Positions 10,301 to 18,242 are shown, counted from the stretch's first letter. The stretch is DNA of 64,000 bases from Flammeovirga sp. SJP92 (GCF_001583495.1 NZ_LQAQ01000020.1:62001-126000), one strand, 5' to 3'. Numbers and translations are program-made. Notes: a model not told the origin generated them from the letters alone.

Positions 10301-10979
10301 GATCTACTAATGTTGTAACAGTAAATGTTTTTTGATGAATAAGTTCACCATTATCATCATATATACTACCCATAACCTCCTGACTTCCTGCTAATGACAA
10401 TGCTTCAACTGAGTCACCATCAATAGTAATTACTCTATTATCATTGCCTACAATAGAGAATTGGATAGTGTTACGTGTTTCGAATCTATTTTTAATTTTT
10501 AATTTTTCACCATACCATATTGAAAAATCATTGATATCAACCTCATTAGCCTTATAATCTCTACCTTGATCATCGATTCCAGCTAAATTCCAATCAAAAA
10601 CTCCACCTATTCCGCTATATAACTCCCAGCGAATATATATTGTTTCTCCTTGGTATCTAGATACATCCAAATTTAAATAAGTCTGTAAAGTACCATTCGC
10701 ATCATCATTTTGTGCGATATAAGATGTACCACATTGTCTATATACATATACCCTTGTATCACGGTTAGTATAACCTAAAGTGGAAAGAATAAGCCGATCC
10801 ATATCCTTAGGAACATTGAATGTAAACCAATTAGGTGTACCTGTGGCTGAATTATCTCCAAGATATGATTTTATTGCGGTCTCACAAGTTTGATTTTGTG
10901 CATGAAGCAGATTAAGTACACCAGCGAATAAAAAGAGATAGGCGAACCAGCCTATTTTTAATAGTTTGTTTCTTTTCAT
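4395..10979 (-). CDS. giant secreted leucine-rich-repeat, multidomain T9SS protein
   Basis: I chose the ATG at 10979 (28 codons inside the longest frame) because MKRNKLLKIGWFAYLFLF...HAQ is a clean signal peptide; this leaves about 2,194 aa. After it comes a CUB/pre-peptidase-like beta domain (about 25-140), an Ig-like region, then roughly 10-12 leucine-rich repeats (about 325-620, with LxxLxxLxLxxNxL patterns). Next are three units of about 210 aa, each pairing a CBM20/48-like fold (NIP..TPEG..IYTVG, ending in W) with a CUB-like domain that starts at Cys. A half unit and four tandem 166-aa double repeats follow (about 1350-2100), and a T9SS sorting domain (MKLFPNPAKNKVTLQL to KRLIVK). No catalytic domain was recognised. 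A surface adhesin or glycan/protein-binding role is inferred. Confidence 0.85.
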   Translation of the reverse strand: MKRNKLLKIGWFAYLFLFAGVLNLLHAQNQTCETAIKSYLGDNSATGTPNWFTFNVPKDMDRLILSTLGYTNRDTRVYVYRQCGTSYIAQNDDANGTLQTYLNLDVSRYQGETIYIRWELYSGIGGVFDWNLAGIDDQGRDYKANEVDINDFSIWYGEKLKIKNRFETRNTIQFSIVGNDNRVITIDGDSVEALSLAGSQEVMGSIYDDNGELIHQKTFTVTTLVDPTGKKRPSLEGFPIAFLGDPGDKIEIEGATNSTAELTYTFLSGGQNANVYEDTLSLNENLVFSDSILLQVSVSETEEYARRSIEIPVYIYINNVPFQQFMALEAFYKKNNGKNWANRSNWLSKSKSVGTWSGVTTESRVDILGNDYYTVTKIQFSNNKINGDLATEFKYLSDLNKIYFSSCNVKGLPASLSNLSNLKELYFYDNSGITSSLGVVNDLTTLETIVFSGCELTKFPEELLKLSELQFIDLSNNQIQKIPSGISSLTKLSNLHLDGNRFTFYPSIVNEITSLEVLDLSNNLISSIPSEIGNLSNLVELRLEKNSLLTIPSAFGNLTQLSTLDLGYTDISELPAELSNCTNLRYLYIEHCQFEHLPSVIEELPNLYNFYFDNNNLSFEDLIHQSTILNDINGIDYSPQRTYDLVMIQDPDKGTTTLSNSDVSEGNIYTWYRNNVEINGATSSSYTYNYDENINANFRCEIRNSDWPNLSLYSNSFNERGELVTLIVENIPSDTPEGNRIYTVGGLTNNSKGNRSYPLELNESTMKYELVLPKSLGAFEYYFTLRQYNEFSEVDNSGELFKRTIDLSTITGQLTIDDILAWNHVPALPNVCEESIEAIADSTYLVETSSMWYRFKADTRMKMTIRLSDSRVGTRFKIYDDCGGELILSSSRSSNWSLYGTVELERDQEVYIKLEDYNSIGDYAFKFNISTEQLYTYIVKSIPRNTPEGAKINAVGTFNDYEGDGYPLLKNEETGFYELILSERLGEHEFNFELNGLEAFSEVDGRGQFISRNVDTNNDTRSLEPIIAWNTIPSPENTCDTALEITEDGDYLKGMGDNWYTFTAIEDMELTFDVYDNSQLYKVFLYDVCGGNVIDYAYDYDGALEYNIAKGETILIKWADHYDGDDNSFEWTLTSKVTKTLIVKNIPNNIRWLTEIYAVGDMNNHNYRNTSYRLNYIGGEADHYEITFDADLDTINFSFAIGRTDSLREVNAEGEKFVRTIDLKTIPTNTEIDDIISWGNLPFFASNACDQAYVITDSILVNDTNNNVWYNFEADQDLVVTLSSKELTSLYTNVKVYDECGGNLLYYDEEITWREPQSHLNFRMEEGEAVKINWKTVYYYNYGFLWSFDTTKVQDQTLDQFTSNFRVVGTYDLTDETRFFTDQGYAFDIEVESGDATISADNKITVNSPGDLRLHLTNIGDQLYYYDLDTVITVSITTPYQSILEDEFISNINTAGEYLIPEDYSTDQGLLSTIEAVSQNVIITEDTLLVNASGEVTLRVTNEGDNNYYAFDTTVTFEVEKLEIASYETDFFDNLKLTGNYFLPEFKAEKGAILTARFISGSGRIDGNMLKINDVGEYVVELYTEETAMVKAFSKTFTFVIPDKKLQTILKEDFVSNITTVGKYPIPSNFKSDQGYTLYIEPVSSNSSVASKTLYINASGEVKLRVYNTGDPLYHAVDTVMTFNVSKLSIDTYNTDFFDGVTATGVYTMPKFTVDDQLDLSASVVSGNAEIVGDSLMINATGTFEIMLSTPATPMYEAFSKTFTFTVSEKAAQTLVDEALISTISTVGQYTIPENYSSDQGVLLTVEAVSENATVADGTLNINASGEVQLKVSNAGNGTYLAFDSTFTFEASKLSLEAYETDFFESVTKPGTYTLPDFVTSENVVLTPSINSNNVAIEGNTLTVHNVGVYEVVLSAEATSMYEAFSQSITFRVFSKAIQTLEKEEFISVIKTVGEYKVPEHYITDQGFALNVRPVTPNAHFADSTLSIDASGEVQVRIYNTGNNDYASFDSTIVIEVSKLLMSGYETSFFDTLKVTGEYTMPKFITEEGVQLTAKIISGDGEIDRNTLSLNSIGAYEVELSSEATPMYEAYSMSVTFNVTEDNTTDPPTSLEDDLSESMKLFPNPAKNKVTLQLPVLEGEVELTLISASGQVLKVESIQGVLQHQLDISNLKTGVYILRMNSESGVGMKRLIVK
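4680..6670 (-). repeat. four tandem ~498-bp coding repeats in the giant gene
   Basis: The protein motif (L/I/A)Q(T/S)(I)L..E.(F/L)(I/V)S recurs with its DNA start near 6664, 6165, 5668 and 5169, a period of 497-499 bp. Each unit encodes an A half (TxGxYxIPxxxxxDQG, INASGEVxLRVxNxG) and a B half (YxTDFFD, G.YxxPxF, SGxxEI), ending in a beta strand before the next unit. A single divergent A half precedes them (about 6670-6925). The DNA is diverged, so the copies are old rather than recent slippage products. Confidence 0.85.
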
Positions 10980-11337
10980 TTTTGAAAAAGAGTTTGAAAA
11001 ATAATTTTGTTTTTTAGTAATACACTTTACATAAGGCATGCAGAAAGCCCAAAATACCATCACTTCAGAGGCATCATTACTCCTATTTCACCCATAAGCA
11101 CTGAATATTTTCTAGAATAAACAGGAAGTGATAATTACATCAAGTCCTATCAAGACTTCCTCTTGATTAGTCGTCTATTTATTCATCAATTACTTTTAGT
11201 TCGAGTAAAATACTTCTGTTTGTTTGTTTTTGTCCCAGTAGCTAACCTTATAGAATAAGTGTTTTGACATGATCTTGATGTACCAAAACATAATGGTACA
11301 TTCAATTAAGAAGTAGAGATGGTTACATCAGCACATT

Positions 11338-11381
11338 CTTAAAAGTTTGTTTAATTTCATTTTTTGAAAAAGTTAGAATAT
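11338..11381 (-). repeat. degenerate duplicate of the giant gene's start region (copy 2)
   Basis: Read on the minus strand, this segment matches the leader and first codons of the giant gene (10960-11003): a run ending TTTTTCAAAAAATG and then a frame MKLNKLLR, against MKRNKLLK in the real gene. The frame stops after ten codons (start 11360). It looks like a relic of a duplicated 5' end. Confidence 0.6.
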
Positions 11382-11773
11382 TAATTTTTGCTTTTAGAGC
11401 TACACCATTGTATGGCTTTTGGTGTAAAAGGGTGTACTACTACAAATTCAATCGGGAGTCTTTATTCCAATAGTGGTGAGATTGAGCTCAATACTATTGA
11501 TTTTCCTTATTTCAATTGCTTAGTAAAGTTACGGTTGTCAGTTACAGTCCTTTAGGGCATGATAAAGTCTAGAAATATTTCTACAGCAGGCATTCATCTA
11601 CAATTGAAAACGAATTGTTTTCTCATTACAGATTAAAATAAGTCAATTGATACCTGATTATTAAATAATACACCTGTATGAAACATCCTTAAAACCTAGA
11701 GAACTTGAACTCTCGATTACTTATGATGCAGTACCTATAACATTAAAAGAGAAAGTCAGTAAAGTCTGTTCTC

Positions 11774-11818
11774 AATAGTCTGTTTAATTTCATTTTTTGA
11801 AAAGAGTTAGAATATAAT
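11774..11818 (-). repeat. degenerate duplicate of the giant gene's start region (copy 3)
   Basis: This third copy is almost identical to copy 2 over about 38 bp (TTTAATTTCATTTTTTGAAA core). On the minus strand it reads MKLNRLLR from an ATG at 11793 and then runs into a stop after 16 codons. The three ATGs are spaced 381 and 433 bp apart. Confidence 0.6.
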
Positions 11819-12190
11819 CTATATAATTTAGAAATAGTGTTAGAATTTATTTTAAAGATTTTGCTTAAGCGTTACAAATATAAAGTAATTCTAAACACAA
11901 TCCTTAAAATTTCATTATGTTTTATAATATTAACAATAATATTTTTAACATATAGATCCATATGAATAAAAGACAAAAACTTAAAGCATAAAATTGTAAT
12001 ACATTTTAAAGAAATAATCCTATTTTGAAATTTGACTTTTAAGAGAAGCCCTACAAAAAAACTTTTTCACTGACATAAAATATGTTCATTATCACTTCAA
12101 CTTTTTAAACTACTACTTCAAGTCTACGCCATTACTGTCACTTCAAGGTATAATTATCAGCTTGAGGTCTATCTTTCACACAAAAACAAA

Positions 12191-13045
12191 ATGAATATTT
12201 TAATTACAGGCAGTAGCAGTGGATTTGGAAAACTAACCACTGAAACATTGCTCCGAGAAGGATATACTGTTTTTGCTACAATGATCGGCGTTACAACCTT
12301 TTCAAAGCAAGCGATTGAAGAATTGGTTCTTTTAGCTCAAGAAACTAAAGGTACGTTACATATTATTGAGCTGGACGTCACAGCGGAAGCTTCTATAAAT
12401 AATGCAATCAATCAAATTTACAAGAAAGTAGATCATATTGATGTATTGATCAACAATGCGGGTATTGGAGGAACCGGTTGGACAGAAGCTTTTCCAGAAT
12501 CACAGTTTACAAAAATTTTTGATGTCAATGTTTTTGGTGTTCAAAGAATGATGCGTGCTGTTTTACCCCAAATGAGAAAAAGAAAAGAGGGTTTGATCAT
12601 CAACCTTTCGAGTATTCAAGGGCGAGTGGTTTTTCCGTATTCAGGCATTTATACTGCCACCAAGTTTGCCGTGGAAGGCCTTACTGAAAGTTATCATTAT
12701 GAACTTTCTCCATTAGGTATTGATGTTGTGATGGTACAACCTGGAGGATTTAAAACCAATTTCGAATCAGTACAATCTGGACCTCATGATCAAAAACGAT
12801 TAGAAAGTTATGGAGAAATGATCAATGCTCCTGATCAAATATGGGGGGAGCCAAATGAAGAAAAGGATTTCCTTCCCCATCCTCAGCCTGTTCCTGATGC
12901 AATTGTACAATTAATAGAAATGACTAAAGGAACACGTCCACTCAGAACAACAGTTGATCCTTTGCTCAATGCTTTAGGAACTTCGGCTATCAATGAGGCC
13001 GCATTAAAAGCACAACAGGATTTAGCGACACATTTAGACTGGTAA
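12191..13045 (+). CDS. classical short-chain dehydrogenase/reductase
   Basis: The 284-aa cytoplasmic NAD(P)-dependent oxidoreductase has the SDR landmarks in order: dinucleotide-binding TGSSSGFG (6-13), NNAG (88-91), a catalytic Ser in NLSSIQG (about 140), and the Y154-x3-K158 pair in YTATK. PGG after the active site is typical of the family. The C-terminal 80 residues are variable and set substrate choice, so the substrate is unknown. The gene stands alone. It is divergent from the giant LRR gene and converges on the 13222 gene. Three CACTTCAA-like repeats upstream suggest specific regulation. Confidence 0.85.
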   Translation: MNILITGSSSGFGKLTTETLLREGYTVFATMIGVTTFSKQAIEELVLLAQETKGTLHIIELDVTAEASINNAINQIYKKVDHIDVLINNAGIGGTGWTEAFPESQFTKIFDVNVFGVQRMMRAVLPQMRKRKEGLIINLSSIQGRVVFPYSGIYTATKFAVEGLTESYHYELSPLGIDVVMVQPGGFKTNFESVQSGPHDQKRLESYGEMINAPDQIWGEPNEEKDFLPHPQPVPDAIVQLIEMTKGTRPLRTTVDPLLNALGTSAINEAALKAQQDLATHLDW

Positions 13046-13067
13046 AGCCCTATTTAAAATATAAATT

Positions 13068-13155
13068 CGTGAATAACTTCAATCTAAAACATTAATTTGA
13101 CCAACATAAATTGAAGTTATTCACAAATTTAGAGTTATTCACAGACTTATTCACA
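13068..13155. repeat. DnaA-box-like cluster within an inverted repeat
   Basis: Three direct copies of TTATTCACA (13117-13125, 13135-13143, 13147-13155) differ from the DnaA box TTATCCACA by one base. A fourth, TTATTCACG, lies inverted at 13068-13076. The inverted copy and the first direct one belong to a perfect 15-bp inverted repeat (13069-13083 and 13110-13124, loop 26 nt). It lies between convergent genes, so it could instead be a weak bidirectional terminator. Confidence 0.55.
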
Positions 13156-13221
13156 ATTCAACACTTGCTTGTGAACATTTTTAAACAATTGTTTTTATAA
13201 CACTTTAAAAGGCCTTTTTAT

Positions 13222-14523
13222 TCAAGAGTTATCAACATTGTTAAATAAAAAAGGATAAACTTTTGGTTCCCAGCTTTTAATTTCCTGTTTTAATTCTCTC
13301 TTTATTTCTGGATTATCCTCATATTTCAACAATGCCCTTCTGTAAGTTTCTTTCAGATAATCTCGGATCCAAGCCGTTGTTGTCCCTCCATCACTCAATA
13401 CTTCGATGGCTGTTTCTTCATCAAGCTTTTTTCCATTCCTCTCTATATTACAGTTCCACACATCAGACAACATCACCACATATCTTATAAACTCAAAGGT
13501 GGGTACAGTTTTAAATTCCACAATATGATAACCATCTTCACGGTCTTTTCTAACATTGACTCTCGATTTTAGATTCTGTAAAAAAGGCAATTGGAAACTA
13601 GACACCTTAAGTCTGATCGTTGGAATATTATCTTTCATAAAGGCTGCATCAGGTGTATATCGATAAGGAAAGTCAGGAACAATCACTCCCACAAAAGACT
13701 GTATTGCGTGTTGGAATTCTTCTTTTAGTTGCTTTATTTTTTGTTGATTCTGCTTGCTTTCTGTATTGAAAAATTCTTTCCTTTTAGTGATTGATTTGAT
13801 ACCTTCTACTTCAATAATTGAAATATTTTCGTATCCAACATTAAATGGAAGATCATTATTCTGATTTACACGAATACTCATTAAGTACAATTTTCCATAT
13901 AAGTTTTCCCTTACCTTCATTGGCAAAACTTTTTCCCTTCTTTCTTCCTCAAAGAATTGATATTCAATTTCTATAAATTCCAAACGGCCAATACAAAGCA
14001 TCACATCATCAAACCACTCTAACCAGTTGTTTTGATTGATCCGTTGATTGCCTTTTTCAAAATCAATGTTCTCTAAATACAATTGAGGATCTTTCAATAA
14101 CCTTGACTTCTCTTTAGTCTGACTTATAATGGCTTTGAGATTAAATAACTCTTGAACAGTGGATAAATATGCCTGATCTGTTTTAAGCTTGTAACCAATT
14201 CTCACTCCTTTTTCCTCTCCTCTCACAAATTGTCTATAGTTATCTATTTCCTGCCGTAACAAATGTTCCTCTAACTCCTCATGCGTAATTATGACCTCTT
14301 CGACTAACAATGAATACTCACTGTTTAATTTTTCATTATAACGGATAAATGTTTTGTAAAAAGCATCTTTGAGCTTCTTCTCTTCCTTCTTAGAAGAACA
14401 GACTGAGAGTTCTTCTTTCAGAGTATGATTGAATGCAAAAAAATAGACAATATCATTCTTATTCTTCAAAAGCAGTTCTACATACTCAATAAAAGAGAAT
14501 AGATTTTGGTTTGAGTTTTTCAT
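13222..14523 (-). CDS. hypothetical protein, possibly WYL-domain-like
   Basis: I do not recognise the 433-aa protein with certainty. It has no signal peptide or membrane segment and is rich in charged residues. The N-terminal 200 residues are helical. In the second half, LYGKLYLMSIRVNQ near 205-220 followed by IIEVEGIKSI, and later VNVRKDREDGYHIVEF with a helix FEFIRYVVMLSDVWNCNIE near 350, recall the order of a WYL ligand-sensing domain and its C-terminal extension. No N-terminal winged helix is obvious, so the regulatory reading is weak. It sits alone, with a 630-bp gap upstream. Confidence 0.5.
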   Translation of the reverse strand: MKNSNQNLFSFIEYVELLLKNKNDIVYFFAFNHTLKEELSVCSSKKEEKKLKDAFYKTFIRYNEKLNSEYSLLVEEVIITHEELEEHLLRQEIDNYRQFVRGEEKGVRIGYKLKTDQAYLSTVQELFNLKAIISQTKEKSRLLKDPQLYLENIDFEKGNQRINQNNWLEWFDDVMLCIGRLEFIEIEYQFFEEERREKVLPMKVRENLYGKLYLMSIRVNQNNDLPFNVGYENISIIEVEGIKSITKRKEFFNTESKQNQQKIKQLKEEFQHAIQSFVGVIVPDFPYRYTPDAAFMKDNIPTIRLKVSSFQLPFLQNLKSRVNVRKDREDGYHIVEFKTVPTFEFIRYVVMLSDVWNCNIERNGKKLDEETAIEVLSDGGTTTAWIRDYLKETYRRALLKYEDNPEIKRELKQEIKSWEPKVYPFLFNNVDNS

Positions 14524-15153
14524 AGAGAAAGGTTAATTAAAACAGTTGAAAATCAACATCGATTTATTATTCGACAATTATAAAATTACGCTTCAGCAAG
14601 TTTTTCAATTCTTAATTCTAAGCTTCGTTTTTTTCTTATCACAAGAAAGTGTGACTAAAGTGATAAATGCGATTTATTTAATCGTAATAATTTACGAGTT
14701 TTTTTCTAAAAAATGAGTTTAAAAGCACTCCTGCGGGAATTTATTCAAAATGTTATCTACTCCTATATTAATCGCAATAATTCATTCTAACTTTGTAACA
14801 TTATACAAAACGTGTCATTTCGATTTGAATATGATGTGTGGTGATTTACTTTGTACACAAACCTAATTCACTTGATTCTATTATTGTGTTATTATTATGC
14901 GACTTCTTTCTTTTCATTTGGATTGGAATAGGATAGCGTATGCAGAAGCAATACATAGAATGAGGTCACTTTAGTCAGATTACATAAAAAATAATACACC
15001 CAAACTATCCTTTTGCTGTAAAGCGAAATACTCTATTCTGTAGTTTCCAAACTACAATGGTTAATGTTCGGTAAATCATCTCTTTACCTGTATCGAACAA
15101 AGAAGGGTTAAGTTTTTACTTAACCCTTCCGTCAGGTGATTGATCAAAAACGG
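14524..15153. other. 630-bp intergenic region
   Basis: No supported gene was found. It contains the promoter side of the 13222-14523 gene, a direct repeat (TTTAATCGTAATAATTTA near 14675 and ATTAATCGCAATAATTCA near 14766), a compact 8-bp inverted repeat TGTAGTTT-CC-AAACTACA (15039-15056), and the terminator hairpin of the CHAT gene (listed separately). Confidence 0.6.
15102..15129 (-). terminator. terminator of the TPR-CHAT gene
   Basis: A perfect 11-bp stem (GAAGGGTTAAG, 15102-15112, with CTTAACCCTTC, 15119-15129) has a 6-nt loop and lies 24 bp past the stop codon. On the minus strand it is followed by a short TTTGTT tract. Confidence 0.75.
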
Positions 15154-18100
15154 TTATTGCACATGCACAAAAGCCGCCCAATAATAAGGGTGTTCATACT
15201 CTTGTTGCAAGTCTTCCTTTGCTTTGGCCACAGCCAAACTGATATCAGAAAATTCAATATAATATTTATAGAAAAGCGTCATGAACTTTTGTGTTGCAGC
15301 ATCATCCACTGTCCATAAACTGATGATTTGATTGTCAATTCCTGCTAATTTAAAAGCTCTTTGGAAGCCATAAACACCTTCACTTCTGGTACTCTGACCA
15401 ATTCCTGACTGACATGCTGAAATAATGGCCAGACTGGTTTTTCGAAGATCATAATTTGACAACTCACTAGCCATTAAAATGCCATCACTTTTCTTTTCAT
15501 AATTCTTTCCTGTTTCCCAAAAATAATTGGCCCCTGAGAACACAATTCCGGCTCTATTCATTGGGTCTGGATCTGAAAATATTTTTGCTGCTCCTTTGTA
15601 AGAACCTTCCTTGATATTTTCCTTTTTAACATAAGGAGAAAAATAAGCATGTGTGGCAATATGGAGTATGTCAGTCGGCGTTTTACAATATTCTAAAAAT
15701 TGATCTTCAGTGGCATTATTTCCTGTATAAAGATCCACCTCTACTTTTGATGAAGTCAACTCCTCATTGATCATATCCACCTCTCTTAGTGTTCCTTTCA
15801 AATAATTAAAACCTCCGCCAATGGCGATCATTTCTTCCGCTGACTGTGCTTTATTGTTATTATTTTTCTTGTCTTTCACCTTCAATCCTCTGTCTGAGTC
15901 TTCGGATGTTGCCTCCTGCAATGCACTATAATTCATCCCTCCAAAAATTGTTGCTTTTCTGGGTGAAAGTTTAGATTTACGGGCCAGCAATGAAGTTTTT
16001 CCTACACGCTTCAATCTGAATTCTTTTCCTAAGCGTTTTGCATTAGATTCAGTTGAAGTGGACAATGCTTCTAGAGAAATACCATGAAGAATACCCGACG
16101 GTGAATAATAAATCGTTTTTACATCTGACAAATACGGTCTTAAAGGATCAATGATTTTTGCTAAAATCTGAGGTCCATTTTGATTGTATATAAAGTCAAT
16201 CACGCCTTGCTCATTCAAACGAGTTTCTGGTTCTAATAGAGGCTTCAATTCTCCTTCTTTACACAATGGCAAAATCACGGGAGTCGACATCTCTTTTCGG
16301 AGTAAAAGGGCCGCATAATTGTCAGGAGCATAAAAGACATATTCTACTGCCAATTCATTAGGCCTCAAAGCTGTTTTCACTTGTTCCCACTCTACATTAT
16401 TTTTTTCCATCTCTGAAAAAACTTCTTTTCTTGTTTTAATAGCAAGCTCTTTATGCAGGCCGTAGCTGATGTCTTTCAAACTATCTATATCAATTCCTTC
16501 TTCATGAAATAGAATCTGTTTTCTGACTTTCATCCACTTTTCAAAAAGGGTTTTGTAATCCTTATTCTTACTATCAACTGCATACTTTCTAATCGCAATA
16601 ACAGAGGAAAGATCAATTTCTTTTGAGAGTAAAGTGAAATTATAAGCCAATTCCTTTGTAGCATCTTCATCCATATTCTGAGCAAGCAGATAAATAATAT
16701 CACCACACTCTTCAGAGAGTTGTATCACCTGTTTTCTATCAAATTTTGAAGGATTCAGCATTATATTCCGAATCAAATATTCAAAATAATCATACTCCTG
16801 AAAAACGTTTTCTAAATCTATATCTTCTTTTCTGTCGATGTCAATCAGGAGACCCACATACTTCATGTAATAGTAAAACTTATACAATCTGATATTCAAC
16901 AATGAAGTCACATCACTTCCACTTAAGTCAGGCAAGTTGTCAATTTCCTTCTTTGAATATTGATACGCTTTTTTGATATATTGCTCGGCCTGTTCAAGAT
17001 CTTCATTATGCTTACAGATTTCTGAGAGTGTAAAATAGCTACCTGAGTTTACGTCCTTATTCTGATCATTAGAAATTTTAATCAACTCCATAGAAGCATC
17101 GTAAGCTTCATTGTATTTTTCCATTGCAAAAAGACAAGAGACCTTAGTATTCATAATACCAAGGTAATACGGATCACTTTGAGCTGTCTTCTTCAAATAC
17201 TCTTCTGACATTTCCAGTGCTTTATCATAATTTTTCAATTGTAAATAAGAAAGAATCACAGTTGTTTCACTATTCAATAGTCCCAACTTCTCTTGCTTCA
17301 ATTGTACCTCAAGCGTTTTCTCATAATCCTCCTGAAGCATATAAAGACTACTTAAATTCAATAAGAAACCTTGATATAGATAATGGTCTGTATTATTGGT
17401 TTCCTCCAATCTGTCAACGGCCCCTTTCACTAACTTAGAGGCTAAATAATACTGATTGGTAGTGTACATTTTGGAAACCAAGACAAAAATAGCTGGATAG
17501 TCCATGGTTTCTTTTGACAGCTCTTCTTGAATAATTCTAGAAAAGTTAAGTGACTGTTGCCTGGCGTTTTTCCAAAACGATTTCACGTCATTGTAAAAAC
17601 TGTCATATTTCTCTTTGTCTTCTGTAGAAGCCTCCGTATAAAGTTTTTCAAGCCGAGATAAATAAGGTTGAATATAGAAAAACTTATCTGCTACTTTTTG
17701 TAAAGAATTGACCATCGGATCGACCTGAACTTGAATAAGCTGATAGGTCTGTAAAATTTTAAAAAGCTCTTCCAATTCATGAAAACTTTCTTTTTTATCC
17801 ATTTTAAAATTGAAGATAAATCCTTGAATTTCTTCCAAGAACCTATTTCTCATTTGGGTAACTGCTTCATTTTCATTGGGAGCAAAAAAGCCCGAAACTT
17901 CTTCCGCATCAACAATTTTTAAATAGAAAGGCTTTCCCTCCATTTCTGAAATCACTTTTTCTGCCCACTTCTTCTTCCAATCCTTCCCTTGCTCTTGAAT
18001 GTAATTGATTCTCAAATTGTTTACTCGTTCTCTTTCAGCCTGCATGTCAGGAAGTGCCACTCGTAACGCTTTGGAATTGTTGATTTTTTGAGAATGGACC

Positions 18101-18162
18101 TGATGATGATGGCTAAAAAATAGAATTAAGGTACACAATAATAGTTTTAAAATGATTCTCAT
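15154..18162 (-). CDS. secreted TPR-CHAT domain protein (caspase-like fold)
   Basis: The 1,002-aa protein starts with a signal peptide (about 1-24, ending HHHQVHSQ), so it is exported. Residues about 100-560 are helical and TPR-like (paired helices such as YYLASKLVKGAVDRLEE and LSEICKHNEDLEQAEQYIKKAY). The last 330 residues are a CHAT domain with the expected protease dyad: His838 in LHIATHAYFSPY and Cys917 in AIISACQSGIG, then the family signature SLWTVDDAATQKFM. CHAT proteins are caspase/separase relatives; many TPR-CHAT proteins are proteolytic effectors in signalling or defence, yet those are usually cytoplasmic. The target is unknown. It ends at its own terminator. Confidence 0.85.
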   Translation of the reverse strand: MRIILKLLLCTLILFFSHHHQVHSQKINNSKALRVALPDMQAERERVNNLRINYIQEQGKDWKKKWAEKVISEMEGKPFYLKIVDAEEVSGFFAPNENEAVTQMRNRFLEEIQGFIFNFKMDKKESFHELEELFKILQTYQLIQVQVDPMVNSLQKVADKFFYIQPYLSRLEKLYTEASTEDKEKYDSFYNDVKSFWKNARQQSLNFSRIIQEELSKETMDYPAIFVLVSKMYTTNQYYLASKLVKGAVDRLEETNNTDHYLYQGFLLNLSSLYMLQEDYEKTLEVQLKQEKLGLLNSETTVILSYLQLKNYDKALEMSEEYLKKTAQSDPYYLGIMNTKVSCLFAMEKYNEAYDASMELIKISNDQNKDVNSGSYFTLSEICKHNEDLEQAEQYIKKAYQYSKKEIDNLPDLSGSDVTSLLNIRLYKFYYYMKYVGLLIDIDRKEDIDLENVFQEYDYFEYLIRNIMLNPSKFDRKQVIQLSEECGDIIYLLAQNMDEDATKELAYNFTLLSKEIDLSSVIAIRKYAVDSKNKDYKTLFEKWMKVRKQILFHEEGIDIDSLKDISYGLHKELAIKTRKEVFSEMEKNNVEWEQVKTALRPNELAVEYVFYAPDNYAALLLRKEMSTPVILPLCKEGELKPLLEPETRLNEQGVIDFIYNQNGPQILAKIIDPLRPYLSDVKTIYYSPSGILHGISLEALSTSTESNAKRLGKEFRLKRVGKTSLLARKSKLSPRKATIFGGMNYSALQEATSEDSDRGLKVKDKKNNNNKAQSAEEMIAIGGGFNYLKGTLREVDMINEELTSSKVEVDLYTGNNATEDQFLEYCKTPTDILHIATHAYFSPYVKKENIKEGSYKGAAKIFSDPDPMNRAGIVFSGANYFWETGKNYEKKSDGILMASELSNYDLRKTSLAIISACQSGIGQSTRSEGVYGFQRAFKLAGIDNQIISLWTVDDAATQKFMTLFYKYYIEFSDISLAVAKAKEDLQQEYEHPYYWAAFVHVQ

Positions 18163-18242
18163 CGATTCAATTAGTATAAGTCTGTTGATTTATTTTCGGA
18201 AGCATCTAAAATTAATAAAAAGAGATGGAAAAAGAACAAAAA

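Larger units (their letters stand above)
10980..12190. other. 1.2-kb gene-free region upstream of the giant gene
   Basis: No credible coding frame was found on either strand. The region holds two degenerate copies of the giant gene's 5' leader (listed separately), a very AT-rich stretch from about 11820 to 12060, and upstream of the SDR three spaced octamers: CACTTCAA at 12093-12100, TACTTCAA at 12114-12121 and CACTTCAA at 12139-12146. Promoters for both flanking divergent genes must lie here. Confidence 0.7.

Noticed and set aside
13068-13155. Calling this region the chromosome origin
   Set aside because: DnaA-box-like 9-mers alone are not enough, and no replication gene is near; kept only as a finding.
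14713-14790. 25-codon frame starting MSLKALLREF
   Set aside because: It is too short, has no ribosome-binding site and no neighbour support.
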